This document shows, piece by piece, positions 1 through 4,754 of a DNA stretch of 5,361 nt (position 1 is the first letter of the stretch; the number at the start of each line of letters is the position of its first letter). Under the pieces are notes generated by a model. That model saw only the letters and a list, made by a program, of their open reading frames with translations. It was not told where the DNA came from and searched no databases. The position numbers and the translations under genes are program-made. The stretch covers positions 1 through 5,361 of the forward strand of contig QHTS01000269.1 in the NCBI GenBank assembly GCA_003220905.1, read 5' to 3'. This DNA is from Gemmatimonadota bacterium (lineage in GTDB: Bacteria > Gemmatimonadota > Gemmatimonadetes > Gemmatimonadales > GWC2-71-9).

Positions 1-572
1 TGGAACACGGCTTTCGTCGCGGCGTCGAGGACGGGCGAAAGCGCTACGATGGCACCGACGTTCAGGTCGCGGTTCGGCCAGCCGTCGAGCCGCCGGCCGA
101 CGCCCGGTGCCACCGCGTTGTCCACGGTCGAGTGGCAAAGCGCGCATGTGATCCCGAGCTGTGCGATCCGTCCTCCGGCCGTGACCTTCGCCTTCACGCC
201 GACGACGGCGTCGCGTCGCAGCAGCTCGACGGTGGTGGCAGGGCTCGTGAGGTCGGCTCCCGCGAGGAAGCCCGGGGGCAGCCGCGCCGCGTCCACCTTC
301 AGGCCGACCGCTAGCGCGGTGACGGGATCGACGGCGTTCTGCACGACCTCGTGGAGGTGCAGGACGTCCGTCCAGAAGGCCTCGTCGCCCCACGTTTCGT
401 GACGAAAGATCTCGCGTCCGGCGGCGACGTCGCCGCCCACACTCGCCGGGGCGCGCTGCACCAGCGCGACGGCCGACGGCTCAGGCTCGGCAAGCCGCTC
501 GTCGGCACACCCGGCGACGCTGAGCAGCGCGAGCCCCAGCAACAGGGGCTTGGAGTGCGGAACGATGGTCAT
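1..572 (-). CDS. c-type cytochrome lipoprotein, C-terminus outside window
   Basis: The frame is open from an ATG at 572 to the left edge, giving 190 visible residues without a stop. Residues 1-22 form a lipoprotein signal: a hydrophobic stretch at 9-20 and a V-A-G-C lipobox at 19-22, so the mature protein should be lipidated on C22. A single haem-attachment motif C-A-L-C-H lies at 143-147, followed by an R-R-L-D-G-W segment at 160-165. The protein is therefore probably an exported haem c electron carrier or oxidoreductase facing the periplasm. The long stretch between signal and haem motif, and the position of the haem, resemble larger multihaem cytochromes related to the di-haem peroxidase group. 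That assignment is from memory, and a second CxxCH would have to lie beyond the window. The start is well supported: GGAGG at 581-585 sits 8 nt upstream. The adjacent minus-strand FAD reductase gene ends 126 bp upstream, so the two could be co-transcribed, but this gene also appears to have its own promoter. Confidence 0.85.
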   Translation of the reverse strand, partial: MTIVPHSKPLLLGLALLSVAGCADERLAEPEPSAVALVQRAPASVGGDVAAGREIFRHETWGDEAFWTDVLHLHEVVQNAVDPVTALAVGLKVDAARLPPGFLAGADLTSPATTVELLRRDAVVGVKAKVTAGGRIAQLGITCALCHSTVDNAVAPGVGRRLDGWPNRDLNVGAIVALSPVLDAATKAVF

Positions 573-580
573 AGGTTGGT

Positions 581-585
581 CCTCC
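581..585 (-). promoter_or_regulatory. Shine-Dalgarno site of the cytochrome gene
   Basis: On the minus strand the sequence reads GGAGG, separated by 8 nt from the ATG at 572. It is the clearest ribosome binding site in the window and fixes the start that gives the protein its complete lipoprotein signal. Confidence 0.7.
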
Positions 586-605
586 GTAAGCGGGTCCACA
601 GGAGG

Positions 606-647
606 TTGGCTTTGTATAGATAACAGTCTTATGCGTTACAAAGTCAA
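606..647. repeat. 11-bp inverted repeat overlapping the cytochrome promoter
   Basis: The left arm TTGGCTTTGTA (606-616) and right arm TACAAAGTCAA (637-647) pair at 10 of 11 positions. The exception is 609/644 (G opposite T), and the inner seven bases are perfect. The arms are 20 bp apart, so the half-site spacing is 27 bp. The repeat covers both candidate -35/-10 sets. It could be an operator bound by a dimeric or tetrameric regulator. With no U-run and a promoter-proximal position, it does not look like a terminator. Confidence 0.45.
613..647 (-). promoter_or_regulatory. candidate sigma70-type promoter of the cytochrome gene
   Basis: The only AT-rich patch in this area lies directly upstream of the cytochrome gene. 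Reading the minus strand, TTGACT (647-642, five of six consensus matches) is followed after 16 nt by TGTTAT (625-620, four of six). An overlapping alternative is TTGTAA (641-636), 17 nt, then TATACA (618-613), with four of six matches each. Either would start transcription roughly 30-45 nt before the ATG. The hexamers are seen directly; promoter activity is inferred. Confidence 0.45.
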
Positions 648-698
648 GACGCCTCCACCGCGCTATCCGGATTTCCAGCGGCATGCCCGGTCACCGGT

Positions 699-1877
699 TC
701 AGGCCGGCAGTCGGCCCTTCAGGTCCTCTGGCTTGAACGGGCCGGGCTCGGCGATCAGCGCCCGCGCGTGGTCCACCTGTCCCCACGTGTTCCAGAGGAG
801 CACGCCGCGCACCCGTCCGTCCTTCAGGTAGTAGACCACGCCTTCGCGGAACCGCTCTTTCCAGTCGGCGACCGTCTCGAGACGGGCGTCGACGTCACCG
901 ACCGCTTCGTAGCCCAGCTCGAACAGGTCGGAATAGAAAAACGGCAGGTGGTGATAGGGCGTCGCCCGACCGGCCATGTTGAGACCGGCGATGCGCCCCA
1001 TCGTGTTGGCGTTGTCTTCGTGCTCCACGCGCAGTCGCGCGCCCAACGCGCGATTCTCGAAGCTCGCGACGTCGCCCGCGGCGTAGATGTCGGGCTGGCT
1101 GGTGCGGCAGACCTCGTCCACCACGATCCCGTTCTCCACCCGCAAGCCGGCCTGCTCCGCGAGCTCCACTCCCGGCACGATGCCGAGCCCGGCGACCAGC
1201 ACCTCGGCCACGAGCTCACCGCTCACGGTCGTGCGCACCACGCATGAGCCGGCGCGCCGGTCGAGCCCCGCCATCCCCTCCCCCATCCGCATGGTGACGC
1301 CTTTCTCGCGGTAGTAGTCCACCAGGAACGCCGCCAGGTCCGCAGGGAAGACGCGCGCGCCGACCCCCGCCTCCGGGACCAGCATCGTGACGTCGCGCTG
1401 CTGCATCCGGAGCGCCGCGGCGACCTCGCTGCCGATGAACCCCCCTCCGATCACCGCGAAGCGCACGCTCTGGGTCGCGAGCGCACGCAGGCGGCGGTAA
1501 TCGTCGAGGGTGCGGAAATAGATGATCTGGTCGGTCTTGAGGGGCAGGCGCCGCGGGGCGCCGCCGGTGGCGAGGAGCAGCTTCTTGTAGCGGTACACCG
1601 CGCCTCGGTCGTCCGTCGCGCTGCGGCCCCGCGGATCGACCGCCGTGATCCGCCGCCCGAGGTGCAGCGCGGCGCCGCTCGCCGCCGTCCCGCGCCAGAT
1701 CTTCTCTTCAGGCTCCCCTTTCCACAGGGCTTTCGAGAGCGGGGGGCGGTCGTAGGGGGGATGCGGCTCGGCGCTGATCAAACCGACCGAGCCCCCGGGG
1801 TCCGCCTCGTGGAGGGCTTGGGCCGCGGCGTCGGCGGTCATGCCGCCGCCCACAATGAGATAGGTGTAGTCGGGCAT
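699..1877 (-). CDS. FAD-dependent NAD(P)H oxidoreductase, BphA4/AIF-type ferredoxin reductase family
   Basis: This 392-residue protein has the two-dinucleotide-fold layout of ferredoxin/rubredoxin reductases of the BphA4/AIF family. A strand followed by G-G-G-M-T-A-D (10-16) forms the N-terminal FAD-binding fold, and P-P-Y-D-R-P-P-L-S-K (40-49) is a family hallmark. V-I-G-G-G-F-I-G-S-E (142-151) is the NAD(P)H-binding turn, and Y-A-A-G-D-V (265-270) is the second FAD-contacting motif. The tail from about 310 (P-F-F-Y-S-D-L) matches the usual C-terminal reductase domain. There is no CxxC redox pair, which rules out thioredoxin or disulfide reductase chemistry, and no N-terminal Rieske domain as in AIF-like fusions. 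It probably moves electrons from NAD(P)H to a small Fe-S or haem carrier; the partner is unknown. The length is normal. The ATG at 1877 lies just ahead of the Rossmann fold, and no in-frame start lies in the spacer upstream. A weak AGAGGA lies 16 nt upstream (1899-1894). The gene is divergent from the Cys-rich regulator. Confidence 0.9.
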   Translation of the reverse strand: MPDYTYLIVGGGMTADAAAQALHEADPGGSVGLISAEPHPPYDRPPLSKALWKGEPEEKIWRGTAASGAALHLGRRITAVDPRGRSATDDRGAVYRYKKLLLATGGAPRRLPLKTDQIIYFRTLDDYRRLRALATQSVRFAVIGGGFIGSEVAAALRMQQRDVTMLVPEAGVGARVFPADLAAFLVDYYREKGVTMRMGEGMAGLDRRAGSCVVRTTVSGELVAEVLVAGLGIVPGVELAEQAGLRVENGIVVDEVCRTSQPDIYAAGDVASFENRALGARLRVEHEDNANTMGRIAGLNMAGRATPYHHLPFFYSDLFELGYEAVGDVDARLETVADWKERFREGVVYYLKDGRVRGVLLWNTWGQVDHARALIAEPGPFKPEDLKGRLPA

Positions 1878-1904
1878 CGGGCTCGGGCGTGGTCCTCTAT
1901 GCGC

Positions 1905-1910
1905 AATATA
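1905..1910 (-). promoter_or_regulatory. candidate -10 element of the reductase gene
   Basis: The minus strand reads TATATT, a five-of-six match to the sigma70 -10 consensus. Transcription would start near 1898, about 20 nt before the ATG at 1877. No convincing -35 hexamer lies at the right distance (about 1928-1933), so the promoter may need an activator or the call may be wrong. Confidence 0.35.
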
Positions 1911-1924
1911 CGCTGCCGTTAGAG

Positions 1925-1935
1925 CGATTGGATCG
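1925..1935. promoter_or_regulatory. short dyad in the divergent spacer, possible operator
   Basis: CGAT-TGG-ATCG is a perfect 4-bp inverted repeat with a 3-bp centre, flanked on both sides by AGAG. It lies between the candidate -10 elements of the reductase gene and the regulator gene, where an autoregulating winged-helix protein could bind. A dyad this short is not rare by chance, and it does not resemble the CAAC/GTTG-type site that I associate with cyanobacterial SufR. Confidence 0.2.
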
Positions 1936-1951
1936 AGAGCCCCGGGCGGTG

Positions 1952-1957
1952 TAACTT
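1952..1957 (+). promoter_or_regulatory. candidate -10 element giving a leaderless regulator mRNA
   Basis: TAACTT fits the TANNNT -10 pattern and ends exactly 6 nt before the GTG at 1964. Its expected transcription start is therefore the first base of the start codon. No Shine-Dalgarno sequence precedes the GTG, which fits a leaderless message. A poor -35 candidate, TTGGAT (1928-1933), is 18 nt upstream. Confidence 0.3.
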
Positions 1958-1963
1958 TCCGGC

Positions 1964-2674
1964 GTGCCAGGCACCGATCTCGAGCGCCAGATCGCCGCCA
2001 TCGCGTTGCTCGACGAACCGATCAGGAGGGGTCTTTATCTCTACGTCGCCGAGCGGCGATGCGAGGTGGGGCGCGACGAGGCGGCCCGCGCGCTCCGCAT
2101 CTCGCGGGCGCTCGCCGCCTTCCACCTCGACAAGCTCGTCCAGCAGGGGTTGCTCGACGCGAGCTACCGCCGGCTGACGGCCCGCCGGGGGCCGGGCGCG
2201 GGCCGGCCGGCGAAGCTGTACCATCGCTCCTCCCGCCAGCTCGACCTCTCGCTCCCCGAGCGCCGGTACGAGCTCGCCGGCCGCGTCTTCCCCCGCGCGT
2301 TGACGGCCGTCGCGCCCGCCGCTCGCAGCGCTCTGGAGCGTGCGGCCCGCGCGGAAGGTCGGCGGCTCGGCGCCGACGCACGCCGCCGCACCGCCGCGAG
2401 TGCCGGCACGGATCGCCTGCTCGCCAACACGCTCGCCGTGCTCGATGAATGCGGATACGATCCCGCACGCGTCAACGGCGAAGTGCGGCTCCGGAATTGC
2501 CCGTTCGACGCACTCGCCAACGAGTGCCGGCCGCTGGTCTGCGGGATGAACCTCGCCTTGTTGCGCGCCCTGCTCGCAGCGGCCGGCGCGCGCGGCACCC
2601 GGGTCGAGCTTCGGCCCCCGGAGGCCGGGTCATGTTGCGTGGTCCTGAAGACCCCGGCCCACGCGAAACGCTGA
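1964..2674 (+). CDS. winged-helix transcriptional regulator with C-terminal cysteine cluster, SufR-like
   Basis: This is a 236-residue DNA-binding regulator. Residues 15-62 form the helix-turn-helix (recognition helix around 47-61, S-R-A-L-A-A-F-H-L-D-K-L). They are followed by a basic wing at 64-88 with the G-A-G-R-P-A-K-L-Y signature of ArsR/DeoR-like winged-helix proteins. The C-terminal half holds cysteines C163, C179 (R-N-C-P-F), C188, C193 (V-C-G-M-N) and adjacent C224-C225; C33 lies in the N-terminal domain. Conserved cysteines of this kind are known from SufR-type regulators, which bind an Fe-S cluster and respond to Fe-S or oxidative status. Cluster or metal binding here is inferred. 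The GTG start leaves a short N-terminus before the HTH, and there is no ribosome binding site. The gene is divergent from the FAD reductase gene, suggesting that it controls that gene and itself. It might instead sense zinc or thiol oxidation. Confidence 0.85.
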   Translation: MPGTDLERQIAAIALLDEPIRRGLYLYVAERRCEVGRDEAARALRISRALAAFHLDKLVQQGLLDASYRRLTARRGPGAGRPAKLYHRSSRQLDLSLPERRYELAGRVFPRALTAVAPAARSALERAARAEGRRLGADARRRTAASAGTDRLLANTLAVLDECGYDPARVNGEVRLRNCPFDALANECRPLVCGMNLALLRALLAAAGARGTRVELRPPEAGSCCVVLKTPAHAKR

Positions 2675-2730
2675 CACCGTCCCACCTTCCCACCTCCCCC
2701 TCCCGCCTCCCTCGTCCTCCGGTCCTCGAC
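2675..2730. other. convergent intergenic spacer with pyrimidine-rich tract
   Basis: This gap lies between the stop of the regulator gene and the stop of the 52-residue gene on the other strand. Positions 2680-2720 hold only four purines (2684, 2692, 2705, 2714). The start is a near-repeat, CCCACCTT then CCCACCTC. I see no stem-loop followed by a T-run on either strand, so no intrinsic terminator can be claimed for either gene. Confidence 0.55.
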
Positions 2731-2889
2731 TCAGTCGTCGTCCGTCGCCCGGCCCGGATGCTTCTCCCGCCGGCGATACTGTTTCACGGATTTGTGCACT
2801 TTGTGCGGCGGCGTCTTGAGCCGCCCCTTCACCGGCGCCTTCGGATTGGGGACGCGAATGGTGAGCTTCCGCTTGTCCTTGCGGCTCAC
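2731..2889 (-). CDS. 52-residue highly basic protein of unknown function
   Basis: The product is 52 residues from a GTG at 2889. It is dominated by Lys, Arg, Pro and His, for example K-D-K-R-K-L at 4-9 and K-Q-Y-R-R-R-E-K-H at 36-44, and it ends in an acidic T-D-D-D. There are no cysteines, no signal and no membrane segment, so it is probably a cytoplasmic, largely unstructured, nucleic-acid- or ribosome-contacting peptide. That role is inferred from composition only. The GTG overlaps the stop of the DinB-like gene in the arrangement GTGA, a typical translational-coupling junction that selects this start. The frame stays open further upstream to an ATG at 2955, but that extension would lie inside the end of the DinB-like gene. 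I do not recognise the family. Confidence 0.6.
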   Translation of the reverse strand: MSRKDKRKLTIRVPNPKAPVKGRLKTPPHKVHKSVKQYRRREKHPGRATDDD

Positions 2890-3389
2890 GACGCGAGGCG
2901 CGCGCGGATCTGCTTCGCGTGATGCGCGCAGTGGCGGATGTGAAACCGCAGCCATTCAGGCAGGGTGAGATCGCCCAGTGCCGGGTTCTTCACGAACAAG
3001 TCGTCTCGACGGGCGGGAAGCAGATCGCGCCCCAGCGCGAGGAAGCGCGCCACGCCATCCCGGAGTTGCCGCTCCACTGTGCGGGGCTCGGGTCGCTCGG
3101 CAGGTCGCGTCATAGCCGGGGCTTCGCGGCCCGAGGGCGTCCATCCGATCTGCAGGACCAGGAAGTAGCCGAGCCGTTCCCGCACCGTGCGGGGCCGGCG
3201 CCGCATCGGCGGCTTGGCGCGGCGCTCCTCGAACACGCGGCCGCTCGTTTCGAGCGAGATGGCGAGGTGGTGGACGATCTGGGCCGGCGTCCATTTGCCG
3301 GGCGGCGCGCGGTGCCAGTCCGCCTCGGGCCGGCCCGCCAGGGGCCCGAGCACCACGTCGGGAATCGCGGTGAACCGCTCCAGCCTCAT
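2886..3389 (-). CDS. DinB-superfamily protein
   Basis: This is a 167-residue helical protein of the DinB/YfiT-like four-helix-bundle superfamily, in its usual size range. Diagnostic pieces are K-W-T-P-A-Q-I-V-H-H-L (32-42), the helix that normally supplies the first metal-binding histidine (H40 or H41), and the C-terminal L-P-E-W-L-R-F-H-I-R-H-C-A-H-H-A-K-Q-I (143-161). The latter carries H150, H153, H156 and H157 in the H-x-x-H-type pattern that completes the metal site. Known members act as metal-dependent thiol transferases or hydrolases (bacillithiol or mycothiol transferases, maleylpyruvate isomerase). The substrate here cannot be told. The ATG at 3389 lies just before the first helix; the frame continues far upstream, but that part is antisense to the PHP gene and low in character. 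The start overlaps the stop of a small upstream ORF (ATGA), and the stop overlaps the next gene (GTGA), so this is the middle of a coupled trio. Confidence 0.8.
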   Translation of the reverse strand: MRLERFTAIPDVVLGPLAGRPEADWHRAPPGKWTPAQIVHHLAISLETSGRVFEERRAKPPMRRRPRTVRERLGYFLVLQIGWTPSGREAPAMTRPAERPEPRTVERQLRDGVARFLALGRDLLPARRDDLFVKNPALGDLTLPEWLRFHIRHCAHHAKQIRARLAS

Positions 3390-3526
3390 GGCAGCACCAC
3401 GTCCGCCATCTGTCTGGCCTGCGCGGCCGCGGGCGACCCAGCGCGCGGCCGCTCTCGACAAGCGAGCGCGGCGCCGGCGAGGCAGCACGCGAGCAGGCGC
3501 GCGACTGTAGCGGCGAGCACCCTCAT
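3386..3526 (-). CDS. possible 46-residue lipoprotein-like peptide
   Basis: A short frame starts at an ATG at 3526 and encodes a basic N-terminus (R2, R10), a hydrophobic core at 11-22 and C23 in A-L-A-C. This resembles a lipoprotein or secretion signal, although Leu at -2 and Ala at -3 make a poor lipobox. The remaining 23 residues are Arg/Ala-rich with no known domain. Its TGA overlaps the ATG of the DinB-like gene (ATGA), consistent with a coupled upstream gene. A TACAAT -10-like element lies 7 nt before the ATG, suggesting a leaderless message. In GC-rich DNA a chance ORF of this size is common, so it may instead be non-coding leader or a remnant of a longer gene. Confidence 0.35.
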   Translation of the reverse strand: MRVLAATVARLLACCLAGAALACRERPRAGSPAAAQARQMADVVLP

Positions 3527-3533
3527 ACCCAAG

Positions 3534-3539
3534 ATTGTA
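3534..3539 (-). promoter_or_regulatory. candidate -10 element of the small-lipoprotein/DinB group
   Basis: The minus strand reads TACAAT, a five-of-six match to the -10 consensus, ending 7 nt before the ATG at 3526. The expected transcription start falls at or one base before the start codon. The best -35 at 17 nt spacing is poor (TGGCGA, 3562-3557). The element lies within the 16-bp gap between the divergent genes. Confidence 0.35.
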
Positions 3540-3542
3540 CGA

Positions 3543-4751
3543 GTGAATCTGCTGCGTCGCCACCCGATCGCGTTCGTGCTCATCGCGCTCGTCCTCCTTT
3601 CCGCGCTCGGCCCGCTGCCGCCGCTGGTGGACGCCGTGAGCGGCGCGCCCCCAGCAGACGTGGACCTCGTCCGTCCCATGCTCTATACCCTGCTGGCGCC
3701 CCTCTCGAACGTGCTCGACGCCCTCACGTTCCTGAGTCTCGAGCGGGCGAAGGCGTTGCTGCTCGGGTGGACGGCCGTCCTCGCCCTGTGGGGCCTGCTG
3801 CGGCGCGGCACCCCGCGGCGGCGGCTCGTCGTCGCGGCCCTCGGCCCCCTCGCGGTGGTTCTGTTGGGGGTCGCGGCGGTCGTGCTCCCGCGCCCCGTCC
3901 CGAGGCTCGTTGCCGCGGACTCGACGCTCACCGTCATCGACTACCACGCGCACACCGCGCAGTCGCATGACGGCCGCCGCGGCTGGACCCTCGCGGACCT
4001 CGCCGCCTGGCATGCGGCCCAGGGATTCGGGGCGTCGTACGTCACCGATCACAACGTGGTGTTCAACGGCGGGGTAGACGACCCGATCCGCCTGCTGCCC
4101 GGAGTCGAGTGGAGCGTGTACGACCAGCACATCGTCGCCCTCGGCGCCGTGGCGCCGGTCGAGCGCGGCGTGTACGGGCGCGACACCCGCGCCATGCTCG
4201 GCCTGTTCGGCGCACTCCACCGCCAGGGCGCGATCGGCATCGCGTCGCTTCCCGAGTATTGGCGGAACCACTGGGCCGAACTGGACGACTTCGTGGCAGC
4301 CGGAGCCGACGGCTTCGAGATCGTGAACTGCGCGCCCAAAGCGATCGGCTTCCCGGCGGCGGCGCGGGCGCAGGTCCTCGAGGTCGCCGAGTCGCACGAC
4401 CTGCTGGTCGTGGGTGCGAGCGACAATCACGGTTGGGGCAAGGTGACGTGTGTGTGGAACCTCTCGAGCCCGAGCGCGCACGGCTACCGGTCGAATCGCG
4501 TGATCGCCCGCCCGATCGCGCTCGCCCAGGGCGAGTGGCAGCCGTGGACCGCCGCCTGCACGCAGCCGTGGCTGATGCTCGCGGGGCTGTCGTGGAGCGA
4601 GCGGTCCAGCTGGCTCACCTGGATTCTCGTGATCCTGATCTACCGCGCCGTGCCGCGGCGAGCGGGTGACCCGGGCGGGATCGGGATCCTGGCGCGCAGC
4701 CTGTCGCTCAAGATTCTCCGGCTGCGGCGTCCCCCGCCCGCGACCGGCTGA
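3543..4751 (+). CDS. membrane-anchored PHP-domain protein, putative metal-dependent phosphoesterase
   Basis: The protein has 402 residues from a GTG at 3543. Transmembrane segments are predicted by eye at about 8-26, 71-87 and 95-116, with a fourth at about 357-370. Between the third and fourth lies a PHP-type metal site: H135-A-H137 (motif I), D169-H170 (motif II), E189 with H196 (motif III), and D294-x-H296 (motif IV). PHP domains hydrolyse phosphoesters using two or three metal ions; the substrate is unknown. Arginine-rich segments at 5-6, 87-94 (L-R-R-G-T-P-R-R) and 368-396 flank the membrane segments, so the positive-inside rule places the PHP domain outside the cytoplasm. A hydrophobic stretch at 46-66 contains N56 and D59 and is probably amphipathic. 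The open frame extends about 208 codons upstream, but that part is antisense to the DinB-like gene. GTG 3543 is the last start before the first membrane segment. No clear ribosome binding site is seen. The next gene follows after 3 bp. Confidence 0.8.
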   Translation: MNLLRRHPIAFVLIALVLLSALGPLPPLVDAVSGAPPADVDLVRPMLYTLLAPLSNVLDALTFLSLERAKALLLGWTAVLALWGLLRRGTPRRRLVVAALGPLAVVLLGVAAVVLPRPVPRLVAADSTLTVIDYHAHTAQSHDGRRGWTLADLAAWHAAQGFGASYVTDHNVVFNGGVDDPIRLLPGVEWSVYDQHIVALGAVAPVERGVYGRDTRAMLGLFGALHRQGAIGIASLPEYWRNHWAELDDFVAAGADGFEIVNCAPKAIGFPAAARAQVLEVAESHDLLVVGASDNHGWGKVTCVWNLSSPSAHGYRSNRVIARPIALAQGEWQPWTAACTQPWLMLAGLSWSERSSWLTWILVILIYRAVPRRAGDPGGIGILARSLSLKILRLRRPPPATG

Positions 4752-4754
4752 GCG

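Noticed and set aside
606..647. Inverted repeat as an intrinsic terminator for the reductase gene
   Set aside because: The arms are AU-rich with a 20-nt loop, lack a U-tract, and overlap good promoter hexamers for the next gene.
680..697. GGCATGCC and CCGGTCACCGG palindromes just after the reductase stop, as a terminator
   Set aside because: Stems are short, the loop of the second would be a single base, and no T-run follows in the direction of transcription.
768..1247. Plus-strand 159-codon frame opposite the FAD reductase
   Set aside because: It lies fully inside a well-supported gene, on the other strand, and has no recognisable motif.
2022..2685. Minus-strand frames of 148 and 173 codons opposite the regulator
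   Set aside because: Arg/Ser/Ala-rich composition typical of antisense frames in GC-rich DNA; the plus-strand regulator has clear HTH and Cys motifs.
2919..3542. N-terminal extension of the PHP frame by about 208 codons
   Set aside because: It is antisense to the DinB-like gene and the small ORF, has no domain character, and would put a long basic segment before a normal membrane anchor. The GTG at 3543 is the better start.
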